64,000 bases of DNA, from assembly GCF_003046545.1 (NCBI RefSeq), contig NZ_QAAA01000006.1, positions 86,303 through 150,302 on the forward strand, written 5' to 3'. Both the position numbers and the translations under genes were made by a program. Position 1 is the stretch's first letter, and every line of letters begins with the position of its first letter. The notes below the pieces were generated by a model that ran no database searches, was not told the DNA's origin, and was given only the letters and a program-made list of their open reading frames with translations. Below, in pieces: positions 27,497-38,456 of this stretch. This DNA is from Rhodovulum imhoffii. Its GTDB lineage: Bacteria; Pseudomonadota; Alphaproteobacteria; Rhodobacterales; Rhodobacteraceae.

Positions 27497-29130
27497 CAGG
27501 CGTCTTCCATCTGCTGATCACCCCCGCCGCACACGCGGACATCGGCGGCATTATCCGGCATCTTGAAGCTGTCGTCCTGCGACTTGCGCTTGGCCTTGGC
27601 GCGCGCGGCACGATCGGCAGCGGCTTCCCAGTCTTCCACCTGGGCCTTGGCGGGCTTGCGGGACATGTCGAAGTCGAACTTGACCTTGCCCTTCGATTGC
27701 GGCCCCCAGTAATTGTTCTTGCCAAGATCGTAGAAGGTCCGCCCGACCCCGGCCTTGAGGAACGCCTTCAGGCATCCCAGCAGGTAACGGCGGCGGAATC
27801 CCGTCCCGCGCCAGGGATAATGAAACAGCGCCTTGCGCATGTAGAACCGCCGGTAGTTGTGCATCACGCGGTCCAGAAGCTGGGCGCGGTCCATCGCTTC
27901 GGGTTTCATGATCGGGTTCACGAAGTTGTAACGGCTGTAATCGAAAACCTCGACCTTGTTGTGAAGCTCCTGGAACAGCGGCGTGAAGGGCCAGGGCGTG
28001 TACATGGCCCAGTTGGCAAGGTCCGGCTGCCAGTCCCAGCAGAGCTTGAAGGTTTCCTCAAGCGTCTCTTCTGTCTCGTTGTCGAGCCCGACGATGAACT
28101 GCGCCTCGGTCAGGATGTCGGCCTCACGCAGCAACTGGATGGCACGCTTGTTGTCCTCGACCTTGGTTTCCTTGTTGAACTGGTCCAGTTTCATCTGGGC
28201 CGCAGCCTCGGTCCCCAGGCTGATATGCACCAGCCCGGCCTTGCGGTAGAAAGGCAGCAGTTCCTCATCCCGCAAGATGTCGGTCACCCGTGTGTTGATG
28301 CCCCATTTGACCTTGTCCGGCAGGCCCCGGTCGATCAGTTCCTGACAGAACGCGATGAATTTCTTGCGGTTGATGGTCGGCTCCTCGTCCGCGAGGATAA
28401 AGAAGCCGACATTGTGCTTTTCAACCAGTTCCTCGATCTCGTCGACAACGGCTTTCGGGTCACGAATGCGGTAGTCGCGCCAGAACTTCCACTGGGAACA
28501 GAACGAACAGGTGAACGGGCAGCCCCGCGCCATGTTCGGAATCGCCACCCGGCAGTTGAGCGGTTCATAAATATACTTGTCCCAGTCGAGGATGTCCCAG
28601 TCGGGCTTGATCCCGTCGAGATCCTTGATCGTGGGCGCCGCGGCGGTCGCCACGATCTCCTCGCCATCGAGAAAGGCAAGCCCCTTGATGTCACGGCGGC
28701 ATTCCGGCCAGGCACCGTCCCGAATGGCGTTCATCAGTTCGACAATGATTTCCTCGCCCTCGCCGCGGACGATCGCGTCGATCCACGGGGCTTCGGAAAG
28801 AACCTGCTTGAACATGAAGGTGGCATGAATGCCACCCATGACCCGCACCGCATCGGGGACTTCCTCCCAGGCGACTTCCATCACGCGTTCTGCGGCGTAG
28901 ATCGACGGCGTGATCGAGGTTGTGGCCACCACCCGCGGGTTCAGCGCCTTGAGTTGCGCGCGCAAATCGTCTTCGGACAGATTGTCCGTCATCGCATCGA
29001 TGAAGTGGATGTCATCATATCCCGCCTGCCGCAACGCCCCGGTCAGATAAGCGACCCAGGCCGGGGGCCATGTTCCGGCGATCTCGGCCCCGCCGGAGCG
29101 ATAGTTGGGATGGACAAAGCAAATTCGCAT
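27496..29130 (-). CDS. bchE: Anaerobic Mg-protoporphyrin IX monomethyl ester cyclase BchE
   Basis: A 544-residue radical SAM, B12-dependent enzyme that closes the isocyclic ring of bacteriochlorophyll using water instead of oxygen. The B12-binding-type N-terminal domain begins [19 protein letters not shown]. The radical SAM motif is CPFTCSFC with C204, C208 and C211. The length is normal. The start at 29128-29130 gives the conserved N-terminus. The upstream region has a TGT-N12-ACA site. The gene indicates anoxygenic phototrophy with oxygen-independent pigment synthesis. Confidence 0.96.
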   Translation of the reverse strand: MRICFVHPNYRSGGAEIAGTWPPAWVAYLTGALRQAGYDDIHFIDAMTDNLSEDDLRAQLKALNPRVVATTSITPSIYAAERVMEVAWEEVPDAVRVMGGIHATFMFKQVLSEAPWIDAIVRGEGEEIIVELMNAIRDGAWPECRRDIKGLAFLDGEEIVATAAAPTIKDLDGIKPDWDILDWDKYIYEPLNCRVAIPNMARGCPFTCSFCSQWKFWRDYRIRDPKAVVDEIEELVEKHNVGFFILADEEPTINRKKFIAFCQELIDRGLPDKVKWGINTRVTDILRDEELLPFYRKAGLVHISLGTEAAAQMKLDQFNKETKVEDNKRAIQLLREADILTEAQFIVGLDNETEETLEETFKLCWDWQPDLANWAMYTPWPFTPLFQELHNKVEVFDYSRYNFVNPIMKPEAMDRAQLLDRVMHNYRRFYMRKALFHYPWRGTGFRRRYLLGCLKAFLKAGVGRTFYDLGKNNYWGPQSKGKVKFDFDMSRKPAKAQVEDWEAAADRAARAKAKRKSQDDSFKMPDNAADVRVCGGGDQQMEDA

Positions 29131-29172
29131 GGATCGACTCCCCGTGTTTCGCGGCGAACATCGCACATGTCC

Positions 29173-29190
29173 TGTCAACCCAACTTGACA
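29173..29190 (-). promoter_or_regulatory. PpsR/CrtJ-type operator of bchE
   Basis: TGT-N12-ACA with extended symmetry (TGTCAA at 29173-29178, TTGACA at 29185-29190), centred about 51 bp ahead of the bchE start. This matches the known recognition pattern of the aerobic photosynthesis repressor PpsR/CrtJ. A second TTGACA on the minus strand lies at 29193-29198. PpsR usually binds two sites; a second full match was not found nearby. Confidence 0.72.
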
Positions 29191-29941
29191 CATGTCAAAT
29201 TGATGTCGCCTCCGGGAAGGACAACCGGACGCAGGCCAAAACGGCCGGGTAACGTTGCCGGAATAGAAAAGACCCCCAAGCCCACAACGAAGACGATCCA
29301 ACCGGAGACGCTGTGCTTGACCACGCCCATCGGGAAATTCTGACGCGCCTCATAAGCCCAGCCGAACACCAGGCCGCCCGTGAAGGTCATGGCGGCGACG
29401 ATCCAGTTCCAACATATCAGATACGCAAAAGAAAGAGGCCCGCATTCAGCACGATCGCGGACCACAAGCCCGGCAACAACACCCCGTAGCGGCGAAAGAA
29501 CAACGGGCGGTACAGCACCTTCTGCGGCAGGGCGGAAAGCGGCGGAGAAAGCACGAGCACTGCCGCCAGCAGCCCAGGATTCGTCCACGGCAGCGCAAAG
29601 GCTTTTCCCGGTGCCGTCAGCGCCATGACCGTCATCGCCACCGCCAGCGTCAGCGCCGCGAAGATCGCGACGGCCCGCCAGCCGATTCGCCCGGCCCCCC
29701 GCGCAAGCCGGCCCCACCGGAACCCCGGTGTCAGGTGCAGCAGCCCGATGCCCACCGGCGCCGCAAGGAACAATGCCGCAAACAGCGTCTCGGGCGGCAG
29801 CAGAACTGCGGCCGCCACAGGCGAAATTATGTATAACGCAAAAATTCCACCCAAAGCTGCCGCCGCGACGGCCCCGCTCCCCGATACTGAAACGTCATGC
29901 CCTGCCTCCTGAAAACGCACGATGGCGCACCGTCGCGCCAC
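29175..29941 (-). pseudogene. Frameshifted CPBP-like membrane protein gene
   Basis: The first part (29417-29941) encodes several membrane helices and QKVLYRPLFFRRYGVLLPG...IVLNAGLF, then stops. Near 29425-29435 the reading jumps to another frame that carries on sensibly: SFAYLICWNWIVAAMTFTGG...[23 protein letters not shown] and ends at 29175-29177, inside the bchE operator. Together they look like a CPBP-type (Abi) membrane protein of about 255 residues broken by a one-base shift. The usual catalytic Glu pair before the Arg and the His of the FxxxH motif are replaced by Gln-Lys and Tyr. It is a pseudogene, or a sequencing error. Confidence 0.6.
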
Positions 29942-30052
29942 CCCCAGTCACATCCCCGAAAGCCCACGGGCCAGAAAACCCCACGCAAGCCCTTGCGCGC
30001 CAAGGTGTCTGCTCTATAACCCCCAACAATTTGCCAATCCGGGGGACAGGTC

Positions 30053-33000
30053 ATGCCGAAGAGAACCGATATCAACTCCATCATGATCATCGGCGCGGGT
30101 CCCATCATCATCGGGCAGGCTTGCGAATTCGACTACTCCGGAGCCCAGGCCTGCAAAGCCCTGCGCGAGGAAGGGTACCGGGTGATTCTGGTCAACTCGA
30201 ATCCCGCGACGATCATGACCGATCCGGGCCTGGCCGACGCGACCTATATCGAACCCATCACGCCCGAAGTCGTCGCGCGCATCATCGAAAAAGAACGGCC
30301 CGACGCACTGCTGCCGACGATGGGCGGCCAGACCGGGCTGAACACGTCGCTGAAACTGGCGGATATGGGCGTGCTTGAAAAGTTCGGGGTGGAGCTGATC
30401 GGCGCCAACCGCACCGCCATCGAGATGGCGGAGGACCGGAAGCTGTTCCGGGAGGCGATGGACCGCATCGGGCTGGAAAATCCCAGGGCCACGATCGCCA
30501 ACAACATGGATGAGTGCATGGCCGCGCTGGAACATGTCGGTCTGCCGGCCATCATCCGCCCGGCTTTCACCCTTGGCGGGACCGGCGGCGGCATCGCCTA
30601 TAACCGTGACGATTTCGAACATTACTGCAAGAGCGGGCTGGATGCCTCCCCCGTCAGCCAGATCCTGATCGACGAAAGCCTGCTGGGCTGGAAGGAATAC
30701 GAGATGGAGGTCGTCCGCGACAAGGCGGACAACGCGATCATCGTCTGCTCCATCGAAAACGTGGACCCGATGGGCGTGCACACGGGCGATTCGGTCACCG
30801 TTGCCCCGGCTCTGACCCTGACCGACAAGGAATACCAGATCATGCGCAACGGCTCCATCGCGGTGCTGCGCGAGATCGGGGTGGAAACGGGCGGGTCCAA
30901 CGTGCAATGGGCCGTCAACCCAGAAGACGGCCGCATGGTCGTGATCGAGATGAACCCGCGGGTGTCGCGATCCTCGGCGCTGGCCTCCAAGGCCACGGGA
31001 TTCCCGATCGCCAAGATCGCCGCGAAACTGGCCGTCGGCTACACGCTGGATGAGTTGGACAATGACATCACCAGGGTCACCACCGCCAGTTTCGAACCCA
31101 CCATCGACTATATCGTGACCAAGATCCCGCGCTTCGCCTTCGAAAAGTTCCCCGGCTCCAAACCGGAACTGACCACGGCAATGAAATCCGTCGGCGAAGC
31201 CATGGCCATCGGCCGGACCATCCACGAATCGCTGCAAAAGGCCTTGGCGTCTCTGGAAACCGGCCTGACCGGTTTCGACGAAATCGAGATCGACGGCGCC
31301 CCCGACAAAGCCGCCATTATCGCCGCGCTGTCTAAACAGACGCCCGACCGCCTGCGCCTCATCGCCCAGGCCATGCGAGACGGGCTCAGCGACGGCGAAA
31401 TCCAGACCGCCACGAAATTCGACCCGTGGTTTCTTGCCCGTATCCGCGAAATCGTGGAAACCGAAGCCGGGATACGCAAGGACGGCCTGCCCCTGAACGA
31501 GGAAGGCCTGCGCCGACTCAAGATGCTGGGATTCACCGATGCCCGCCTGGCCACCCTGACCGGCCGGGATGAAGCCAACATCCGCCGTGCGCGCCAGAAT
31601 CTGGGCGTTACCGCGGTATTCAAGCGCATCGACACCTGCGCCGCCGAGTTCGAGGCCCAGACGCCCTACATGTATTCCACCTACGAATGCCCGGCGATGG
31701 GCGATGTCGAATGCGAAGCCCGCCCAAGCGCGCGCAGGAAAGTCGTCATCCTGGGGGGTGGCCCCAACCGCATCGGCCAGGGGATCGAGTTCGACTACTG
31801 CTGCTGCCACGCCTGCTTTGCCCTGACGGATGCGGGCTATGAAACGATCATGATCAACTGCAACCCGGAAACCGTCTCGACCGACTATGACACCAGCGAC
31901 CGGTTGTACTTCGAGCCGCTGACCTTCGAACATGTCATGGAAATCCTGCGTGTCGAACAACAGAACGGCACCCTGCACGGGGTCATCGTGCAGTTCGGTG
32001 GCCAGACCCCGCTGAAACTGGCCAACGCGCTGGAGGGCGAGGGGATCCCGATCCTCGGCACCACGCCTGACGCGATCGACCTGGCCGAAGACCGGGAACG
32101 GTTCCAGGACCTTGTCAACCGGCTGGGCCTGAAACAGCCGAAAAACGCCATCGCGGCCTCGGCCGAATCTGCGCTGGCCGCCGCCAAAGATATCGGCTAC
32201 CCGCTGGTGATCCGCCCCTCCTATGTGCTGGGCGGGCGGGCGATGGAAATCGTGCGCGATACCGCGCATCTGGAGCGTTACATCAGCGAAGCCGTCGTCG
32301 TCTCGGGCAAGAGTCCCGTGTTGCTGGACAGCTATCTTTCCGGCGCGACGGAGGTGGACGTGGATGCCATCTGCGACGGAACCGACGTCCATGTTGCCGG
32401 CATCATGCAACATATCGAAGAGGCCGGTGTCCACTCGGGCGATTCCGCCTGTTCCCTTCCACCCTACTCGCTGTCCGGCGACATCGTGGCGGAGTTGAAA
32501 CGTCAGACCCGCGCGCTGGCGCTGGAACTGGGGGTCGTCGGGCTGATGAACGTGCAGTTCGCCATCAAGGACGGCGTGGTTTACCTGATTGAGGTAAACC
32601 CCCGGGCCTCCCGCACCGTCCCATTCGTGGCCAAGGCGGTGAATTCGCCCATCGCCTCGATCGCGGCACGGGTCATGGCCGGAGCCCCTCTGTCAGAGTT
32701 CGACCTGGCCGATCCGCAGATCGAGGGCTTCGCCGTAAAAGAGGCCGTGCTGCCCTTTGCCCGGTTCCCCGGCGTCGACACGCTGCTCGGCCCCGAGATG
32801 CGTTCCACAGGTGAGGTCATGGGCTATGACCGCACCTTCCCGCGCGCCTTTCTCAAGGCCCAGATGGGCGCCGGCAGCGACCTGCCCCGCAAAGGCCGGG
32901 TCTTTTTCTCCATCAAGGATGCAGACAAGACACCGCATCTCGTGGAAACCGCCCAGGTTCTGCGCGGTCTCGGTTTCGATCTTGTCGCCACACGCGGCAC

Positions 33001-33283
33001 TGCCGCCTTCCTGACCGAAAGCGGTATCTCCTGCGATGTCGTGAACAAGGTCTACGAAGGCCGTCCCAACATCGTGGACTTGATGAAGGACGGGCAGATC
33101 ACGCTGGTGATGAATACCACCGAGGGGGCGCAGGCGGTCGAAGACAGCCGCGAGATCCGCTCGGTCGCGCTTTACGACCGCATCCCGTATTTCACCACCG
33201 CCGCAGCCAGCCATGCCGCCGCCATGGCGATGAAATCGCGTGAGGACGGCGAGATCGACGTCTACCGCCTCCAGGAGGGCTAA
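30053..33283 (+). CDS. carB: Carbamoyl-phosphate synthase large subunit
   Basis: A 1076-residue enzyme that makes carbamoyl phosphate for arginine and pyrimidine synthesis from bicarbonate, ATP and glutamine-derived ammonia (delivered by CarA, not in the window). Both ATP-grasp halves are clear: [20 protein letters not shown] near the start and the second copy [21 protein letters not shown] in the middle, and the allosteric MGS domain ends the protein ([14 protein letters not shown]). The length is normal. Its stop overlaps the convergent dgt stop by 4 bp. The upstream gap from 29942 holds the promoter. Confidence 0.97.
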   Translation: MPKRTDINSIMIIGAGPIIIGQACEFDYSGAQACKALREEGYRVILVNSNPATIMTDPGLADATYIEPITPEVVARIIEKERPDALLPTMGGQTGLNTSLKLADMGVLEKFGVELIGANRTAIEMAEDRKLFREAMDRIGLENPRATIANNMDECMAALEHVGLPAIIRPAFTLGGTGGGIAYNRDDFEHYCKSGLDASPVSQILIDESLLGWKEYEMEVVRDKADNAIIVCSIENVDPMGVHTGDSVTVAPALTLTDKEYQIMRNGSIAVLREIGVETGGSNVQWAVNPEDGRMVVIEMNPRVSRSSALASKATGFPIAKIAAKLAVGYTLDELDNDITRVTTASFEPTIDYIVTKIPRFAFEKFPGSKPELTTAMKSVGEAMAIGRTIHESLQKALASLETGLTGFDEIEIDGAPDKAAIIAALSKQTPDRLRLIAQAMRDGLSDGEIQTATKFDPWFLARIREIVETEAGIRKDGLPLNEEGLRRLKMLGFTDARLATLTGRDEANIRRARQNLGVTAVFKRIDTCAAEFEAQTPYMYSTYECPAMGDVECEARPSARRKVVILGGGPNRIGQGIEFDYCCCHACFALTDAGYETIMINCNPETVSTDYDTSDRLYFEPLTFEHVMEILRVEQQNGTLHGVIVQFGGQTPLKLANALEGEGIPILGTTPDAIDLAEDRERFQDLVNRLGLKQPKNAIAASAESALAAAKDIGYPLVIRPSYVLGGRAMEIVRDTAHLERYISEAVVVSGKSPVLLDSYLSGATEVDVDAICDGTDVHVAGIMQHIEEAGVHSGDSACSLPPYSLSGDIVAELKRQTRALALELGVVGLMNVQFAIKDGVVYLIEVNPRASRTVPFVAKAVNSPIASIAARVMAGAPLSEFDLADPQIEGFAVKEAVLPFARFPGVDTLLGPEMRSTGEVMGYDRTFPRAFLKAQMGAGSDLPRKGRVFFSIKDADKTPHLVETAQVLRGLGFDLVATRGTAAFLTESGISCDVVNKVYEGRPNIVDLMKDGQITLVMNTTEGAQAVEDSREIRSVALYDRIPYFTTAAASHAAAMAMKSREDGEIDVYRLQEG

Positions 33284-34599
33284 GCCCCCAGCAGGCGCGC
33301 GCATTTGAGCGCGTAGCGATCGGTCATACCGGAAATGAAATCCGTCAACGCGTGCAGCGCGGTATAGGCATCGCAGACGCCACGCAGATCAAACCCGCCG
33401 ACCTGAACCAGCTTGCGCAGGTACGGGGCCTGTGCAAGCGCCGCCTCTGCATCCCAGCCCGTGCCGCGCACCGCATCCAGAAATTCGAAACAGGCATCGA
33501 GCAGGCGGAAGATCACGTTACGCCCGATGACCTCCAGTTCCGCCTTGCGGCCCGAAGGAAAGATCCGCGATCGCGCCACCTGAGCAATTTGAGCAAACGG
33601 TATGCGCAGGGCAAAAACATCGCTGAGCGATTGGGAAAACCGCCCCGACAGGATCGCTTCGTGATGGTCCCTGAAGGCCTGCGCACTGGCACGAATGGCG
33701 CTACCGACCGCCAATGCCCGCAAATGGGCGATGTGCTCCCCCTCGGTCTGGTCAGGCTGGCGGGGAGGCTCCATCGTGGGGATGAGGGCACGCAACAGGG
33801 CCTCGACCTCGGCAAAGGGCAGGTCGCCGGCAATGAAGGCATCCTCCAGATCGAGGATGGTGTAACAGAGATCGTCCGCCGCCTCGACAAGGAAGGCCAG
33901 CGGGTGGCGCGCCCAGCCCCCGCCACGCCGGGGCAGACCGGTTACCGTCGCCATTTCTTCCAGATACCCGGCTTCCGCCCGGAACGCCCCGTATTTCTTT
34001 TCCCCGATATAAGCGGCTTGCGACCCAAGGCATCCTGCCTCGGCAAGGCAGGGATACTTGGTGAACGCCCCCAGCACCGCATGGGTCAGGCGCATGCCGC
34101 CCGCCTGCCGATACATCTCCAGCCGGGTCAGGATACGAAATCCCTGCGCGTTCCCTTCGAAATGCTCGAATTCCTTGCGCACCTCTGGCGGCAGGGCATC
34201 GCCAAAGGGCCGGCGGGTGCGGAACCACTCCGATATCGCGTCCTCACCGGCATGCCCGAATGGCGGGTTGCCAATGTCATGGGCCGCACAGGCCGCCTGA
34301 AGGATATAGGACAGGTCATTCGGCGCCCCGACCGGCAGCAGCCCCGCATCGACCAGCCAAAGCCCTGCTTCGACCCCCAGCGACCGGCCCACGCTGGCGG
34401 TTTCAAGACTGTGAATCATCCGGTGATGCAGATGGTCATTGTCGTAAAGCGGATGGACCTGCGTCTTGTTTGCCAGCCTCCGGAACGGCTGGGAAAACAG
34501 CACCCTGTCAAGATCCGTCAGGAAGGCGGGGCGTTCCACCCGGTTGAAAACATCCCCCACGGTCAGTCGGCTGGCGGCAAGAAGCGTCGTCCAGTCCAT
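33280..34599 (-). CDS. dgt: Deoxyguanosinetriphosphate triphosphohydrolase
   Basis: A 439-residue HD-domain enzyme that splits dGTP (or other dNTPs) into the nucleoside and triphosphate. [21 protein letters not shown] is the family opening. Metal ligands H63, H107 and D108 (in [15 protein letters not shown]) are in place. The start at 34597-34599 gives [13 protein letters not shown] and follows GGAGTGACG. It is divergent from tdk, a fellow nucleotide-pool gene. Confidence 0.95.
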   Translation of the reverse strand: MDWTTLLAASRLTVGDVFNRVERPAFLTDLDRVLFSQPFRRLANKTQVHPLYDNDHLHHRMIHSLETASVGRSLGVEAGLWLVDAGLLPVGAPNDLSYILQAACAAHDIGNPPFGHAGEDAISEWFRTRRPFGDALPPEVRKEFEHFEGNAQGFRILTRLEMYRQAGGMRLTHAVLGAFTKYPCLAEAGCLGSQAAYIGEKKYGAFRAEAGYLEEMATVTGLPRRGGGWARHPLAFLVEAADDLCYTILDLEDAFIAGDLPFAEVEALLRALIPTMEPPRQPDQTEGEHIAHLRALAVGSAIRASAQAFRDHHEAILSGRFSQSLSDVFALRIPFAQIAQVARSRIFPSGRKAELEVIGRNVIFRLLDACFEFLDAVRGTGWDAEAALAQAPYLRKLVQVGGFDLRGVCDAYTALHALTDFISGMTDRYALKCARLLGA

Positions 34600-34694
34600 C
34601 GTCACTCCTTTTTCTGCCCCTCTGCCGGGTACGCCCGCGTATTGTGGAACGCAATAGCACTTGTGGCCCGCCCGCGCCCTGCCTATTCGAAAGC

Positions 34695-35279
34695 ATGGCC
34701 AAGCTGTATTTTCATTATTCCACGATGAATGCGGGAAAATCGACGATCCTGCTTCAGGCAGCGCACAACTACCGTGAACGGGGCATGGAAACGCTGCTGC
34801 TGACCGCCCGGCTGGACGACCGCGCGGGCCGGGGGCGTATCGCCTCGCGCATCGGGCTAAGCGCCTCGGCACAGACTTTCACCGCCGAAACCGATCTGTT
34901 CGCACGGCTGGCCACCCGGCTGGAGGAAGGTCCCTGCGCCTGCGTTTTCGTGGACGAGGCGCAGTTCCTCACCCCCGATCAGGTCTGGCAACTGGCCCGC
35001 GCGGTGGATGATCTGGCCCTGCCGGTGATGTGTTACGGACTTCGGGTGGATTTTCGGGGCACATTGTTTCCCGGCTCCGCCACGCTCCTGGCCCTGGCCG
35101 ACGAAATGCGGGAATTGCGCACCATCTGTCATTGCGGCCGGAAAGCAACGATGGTGGTCCGCCTCGACCCGGACGGGCGCGCCCTGTGTGAAGGCGCGCA
35201 GGTCCAGATCGGCGGCAACGAAACCTACGTCCCCCTGTGCCGTCGGCACTGGCGGGAGGAAACCGGCGACGGTCAGTAA
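34695..35279 (+). CDS. tdk: Thymidine kinase
   Basis: A 194-residue type II thymidine kinase of the salvage pathway. P-loop STMNAGKST ends at residue 17, VFVDEAQFL carries the catalytic Glu and the lasso region has GGNETYVPLCRRH. Zinc-type Cys in TICHCGRK and LCRRH are present. The start at 34695 gives MAKLYFHYSTMN. Its stop overlaps the convergent csaA-like gene by 7 bp. Confidence 0.96.
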   Translation: MAKLYFHYSTMNAGKSTILLQAAHNYRERGMETLLLTARLDDRAGRGRIASRIGLSASAQTFTAETDLFARLATRLEEGPCACVFVDEAQFLTPDQVWQLARAVDDLALPVMCYGLRVDFRGTLFPGSATLLALADEMRELRTICHCGRKATMVVRLDPDGRALCEGAQVQIGGNETYVPLCRRHWREETGDGQ

Positions 35280-35602
35280 AGCCGCGCGCCGGGCGGGACC
35301 TCTGCGTCGGGCGTGGCCAGCACCACATTGCCATCCGCATCGGGAAACCCCAGAACCAGAACCTCCGACATGAACTTGCCGATCTGGCGGGGCGGGAAAT
35401 TCACCACCGCCATGACCATCTTGCCGGGCAGGTCTTCGGGGCGGTAACGGGCGGTTATCTGGGCGGAGGATTTCCTTTCCCCCAACGCCCCGAAATCGAC
35501 CCACAGACGAATCGCGGGTTTGCGCGCCTCGGGGAAGGGCTCCGCACGGGTGATGCGGCCCGCACGGATCTCTACTTTCTGAAAATCCTCGAAGGCGATC
35601 AT
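35273..35602 (-). CDS. csaA: CsaA-like tRNA-binding domain protein
   Basis: A 109-residue OB-fold protein. DFQKVEIRAGRITRAEPFPEARKPAIRLWVDFG and the later GKMVMAVVNFPPRQIGKFMSEVLVLGF are the family hallmarks. CsaA proteins resemble the tRNA-binding tail of methionyl-tRNA synthetase and have been linked to protein export or chaperone work in Bacillus; the role in alphaproteobacteria is unclear. Its start overlaps the proC stop by 4 bp. Confidence 0.92.
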   Translation of the reverse strand: MIAFEDFQKVEIRAGRITRAEPFPEARKPAIRLWVDFGALGERKSSAQITARYRPEDLPGKMVMAVVNFPPRQIGKFMSEVLVLGFPDADGNVVLATPDAEVPPGARLY

Positions 35603-36435
35603 CGCCCCAATTCCCGGCCCCGGTCGGTGGCCGCGGCCACGGCCCGGCGCAAAAGCGGCGCAAAGCCGGTTTCCGCATCCATCAGAACCTCCAGCGCGGC
35701 AGCGGTCGTGCCCCCCGGAGAGGTGACGTTCACCCGCAGTTGCGCCGGATCTTCGCTGGCCTGTTCCGCCAGATGACCTGCCCCGGCGACAGTCGCCCTG
35801 GCAAGCTTCAGCGCCATCGCGGGCGGCAACCCCTGGGCCTCGCCCGCGGCGGCCAGCGCCTCGATCAGGTAAAAAACGTAGGCCGGGCCGGAGCCGGACA
35901 CGGCGGTCACCGCATCCATCTGCGATTCATCGTCAAGCCGCACGGATTGCCCGATCGAGGACAGCAGCGTTTCAGCCAGCCGGAGGTGGGATTCGCGGAC
36001 CTCTCCGTTGCCGATCAGGCCGGTGATGCCGCGCCCGACCGCCGCAGGGGTGTTGGGGATGGAACGGATGATCGGCGTCCCCCGCCCCAGGCGCCCGGCA
36101 AAATAGGCCAGCGTTTTTCCCGCAGCGATGGAAATAAACAGCGTCCCCCCCCCGCCGAACCGGGCGACCTGCGGCAGGGCATCCTCCATCAGTTGCGGCT
36201 TGACAGCCAGAAGCACAATGGCCGGATTCTCGGGGAAATCGTCATTCAGATGCACCCCGTCTCCGGCACGGGAACACAGCCATTCGGACGGGTGCGGATC
36301 GACGACCCAGACGGACCCGGCCGGCAACCCGCCTGCCATCCAGCCTTCCAGCATGGCCGACCCCATCTTTCCGCAGCCCAGCAGAACAAGGCCGCGACGG
36401 TACAGATCTTCCAATGTCATCTTTGCCCCCGTCAT
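35599..36435 (-). CDS. proC: Pyrroline-5-carboxylate reductase
   Basis: A 278-residue NAD(P)H enzyme that performs the last step of proline synthesis. Rossmann motif LVLLGCGKMGSAMLEGW is near the start. The substrate-site block VSGSGPAYVFYLIEALAAAG and VTSPGGTTAAALEVL are both intact. A second in-frame ATG at 36418-36420 with GGGGGC ahead of it could be the true start, giving 273 residues. It sits between the YbjN-like gene and the csaA-like gene. Confidence 0.95.
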   Translation of the reverse strand: MTGAKMTLEDLYRRGLVLLGCGKMGSAMLEGWMAGGLPAGSVWVVDPHPSEWLCSRAGDGVHLNDDFPENPAIVLLAVKPQLMEDALPQVARFGGGGTLFISIAAGKTLAYFAGRLGRGTPIIRSIPNTPAAVGRGITGLIGNGEVRESHLRLAETLLSSIGQSVRLDDESQMDAVTAVSGSGPAYVFYLIEALAAAGEAQGLPPAMALKLARATVAGAGHLAEQASEDPAQLRVNVTSPGGTTAAALEVLMDAETGFAPLLRRAVAAATDRGRELGR

Positions 36436-36453
36436 CGGTTTCGGGGGCGCAGG

Positions 36454-36957
36454 TTAGGCCCGCCCGTACGCTTCGGCAATGGCGACCTGCATGGCCTCCT
36501 TGGGCGGCGTGTTCGCCCAGCCGACAAGCTGAAATGCCGGGTAGAAACGTTCACAGGCCCCCAGCGCGGTTTCGATCATACGGTCGATCTGTTCCGGCCC
36601 GGCCATCTGCCCGCCCGCCAGCACCAGGCCATAACGCCAGACCATCAGCTTTTGTTCGTCCCAATAGCTGAACGCCCCCGACCAGCACATGTCATTGGCC
36701 AGGTTCAGCGCCTCGTAGATCAGCGGCAAACTGTCCTCGGGCGGGACCATGTCGAACGTACAAATCAACCTCAGGGTCTCATCCGCATCCGACCACGCCA
36801 GCGTGATGGAATAGGTCCGCCACTGCCCCTCTACCGCCATGGCAATCTGGTTGTCGGCCACGCGGTCGAATTCCCACTCCCGGAATTCGGCAAGGTTTTC
36901 GACAATGTCGATAGGGTGCAGATCGTCGGTCTGAAGGATGTCTTCGGAAAGCGTCAT
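36454..36957 (-). CDS. YbjN domain-containing protein
   Basis: A 167-residue cytoplasmic protein with the YbjN fold (a type III secretion chaperone-like domain): [26 protein letters not shown], then [29 protein letters not shown]. No secretion system is near, and the family in Rhodobacteraceae is of unknown function. Eighteen bases separate it from proC, so they are probably co-transcribed. Confidence 0.86.
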   Translation of the reverse strand: MTLSEDILQTDDLHPIDIVENLAEFREWEFDRVADNQIAMAVEGQWRTYSITLAWSDADETLRLICTFDMVPPEDSLPLIYEALNLANDMCWSGAFSYWDEQKLMVWRYGLVLAGGQMAGPEQIDRMIETALGACERFYPAFQLVGWANTPPKEAMQVAIAEAYGRA

Positions 36958-37181
36958 GGCCGCCTCTTCGCTTGCGCCCGAACCGGGCGATTCCCCCAGG
37001 CTTTTGGGGCCTGCTCAAGGGCGGGCGTAAGATGCCTGCGCCCTTACCAGATATGGTGGGGGCAAAGGGGGCGGGCTGTAAAGTATATTTTTTGCGGGAT
37101 CTGGGGATAAACCGCAATATATTGTGGATAAGACAACTTATATGGGCCAAGGCCCAACCCCGCGCCACGAAATGCATCCGC

Positions 37182-37209
37182 CAAAAACCAAAACGCCCCC
37201 GAAGGGGCG
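37182..37209 (-). terminator. Terminator of the ubiK-like gene
   Basis: On the minus strand a CGCCCC/GGGGCG stem (37194-37209) with a CGAA/TTCG loop is followed by T-rich DNA (TTTGGTTTTTGG). It starts 24 bp past the stop. Confidence 0.8.
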
Positions 37210-37232
37210 CCCCGATATGCGGTCGGCAGTAT

Positions 37233-37472
37233 TTACCTGGATTCGAGCGCCTCGATCCGGGCTTTGAGGGTCTCGTTTTCCTCACGCGCTTTCTGTGCCA
37301 TGGCGCGTACGGCATCGAATTCCTCACGCGTGACGAAGTCACGCTCCGCCAGCCAACGGTCGAGGATGCTCTTGATCGCGGTCTCGGCTTCGTCCCTGGC
37401 CCCCTGGGCCACGCCCATGGCGTTGGTCATCAACTGGGACATATCGTCAAGAAACTTGTTGCGGGTCTGCAT
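37233..37472 (-). CDS. UbiK-like (BMFP) accessory protein
   Basis: A 79-residue helical protein. [20 protein letters not shown] followed by [27 protein letters not shown] is the BMFP/UbiK pattern: an N-terminal amphipathic part and a C-terminal coiled coil that trimerises. UbiK helps ubiquinone synthesis enzymes in enterobacteria. The start at 37470-37472 gives the family N-terminus. It is divergent from lgt, with 96 bp between starts. Confidence 0.85.
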   Translation of the reverse strand: MQTRNKFLDDMSQLMTNAMGVAQGARDEAETAIKSILDRWLAERDFVTREEFDAVRAMAQKAREENETLKARIEALESR

Positions 37473-37568
37473 TTGCGGCCTCTGGCATTTACATTTGCGC
37501 CTTATATGGGCTGCATGGCGCCAAAGCTCAAGCTTGACTTCGCCGCCTGCCGCCACTCAAGAGAACCC

Positions 37569-38456
37569 ATGCACGCCATTCTGACCTTCCCCGACATCAG
37601 CCCCGAAGTTTTCTCCATCTCTCTTTTCGGGATCGAGTTCGCCCTGCGCTGGTACGCACTGGCCTATATCGCCGGTATCCTGCTTGGCTGGCGGCTTATC
37701 ATCGCGATGGTGCGAACAAACCATTTGTGGGCCGACGATTCGCCCCCGATGACGGTCGAACAGGTCGAGGACCTGCTGACCTGGATCATCCTTGGCGTCG
37801 TCCTGGGGGGGCGGCTGGGGTTCGTGCTGTTCTACCAGCCGGGATGGTATTTCGCGCATCCCGAACAGATTCCGATGATCTGGCAGGGGGGCATGTCCTT
37901 CCATGGCGGGCTGCTGGGCGTGATGTTCGCCGTCACGCTGTTCGCCCGGCGCCGGGGGGTGCCGCTCCTGTCACTTGCCGATACACTGGCGGTGGCGACC
38001 CCGCCGGGGCTTTTCTTCGGGCGCATCGCCAATTTCGTGAACGCGGAATTGTGGGGCCGCCCCTCCGACATCCCCTGGGCGGTCGTCTTCCCCGGCGAGG
38101 CCGCGCAAACCTGCCCGCCGGGCTGGGAAGGCCCCTGTGCCCGCCATCCCAGCCAGCTGTACGAAGCCGGGCTGGAAGGGGTGCTTCTGGGCAGCGTTCT
38201 GCTTTGGCTGGCGTGGCGGCGCGGCTGGCTGAAACGACCGGGGCACCTGACCGGGGCGTTTTTCACCGGGTACGGTCTGGCCCGTTTTACGGTGGAACAT
38301 TTCCGCCAGCCCGATCCGCAATTCACCACAGCCGAAAACCCCGCCGGTTATGTTCTGGCATGGCAGGATGCGGGCCTTACCATGGGCCAGCTTCTGTCCT
38401 TACCGATGATCGCCATGGGGTTGGTCTTCCTGCTGATCGCACGGCGGCGGGCATGA
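37569..38456 (+). CDS. lgt: Prolipoprotein diacylglyceryl transferase
   Basis: A 295-residue inner-membrane enzyme that transfers diacylglycerol from phosphatidylglycerol to the lipobox Cys of lipoproteins. The signature [16 protein letters not shown] is intact, as are [22 protein letters not shown] and EHFRQPD. Seven helices are expected. The start at 37569 fits related enzymes. Its ATGA overlap with the next gene shows tight coupling in a three-gene operon. Confidence 0.96.
   Translation: MHAILTFPDISPEVFSISLFGIEFALRWYALAYIAGILLGWRLIIAMVRTNHLWADDSPPMTVEQVEDLLTWIILGVVLGGRLGFVLFYQPGWYFAHPEQIPMIWQGGMSFHGGLLGVMFAVTLFARRRGVPLLSLADTLAVATPPGLFFGRIANFVNAELWGRPSDIPWAVVFPGEAAQTCPPGWEGPCARHPSQLYEAGLEGVLLGSVLLWLAWRRGWLKRPGHLTGAFFTGYGLARFTVEHFRQPDPQFTTAENPAGYVLAWQDAGLTMGQLLSLPMIAMGLVFLLIARRRA

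Noticed and set aside
27393..27725. Minus-strand open frames inside bchE and bchJ in other frames
   Set aside because: Basic/Ser-rich shadows; the main frames carry the family motifs.
30014..32434. 806-codon minus-strand open frame across carB
   Set aside because: It mirrors carB codons, is rich in His/Gln/Gly and resembles no family; a GC-rich antisense shadow.
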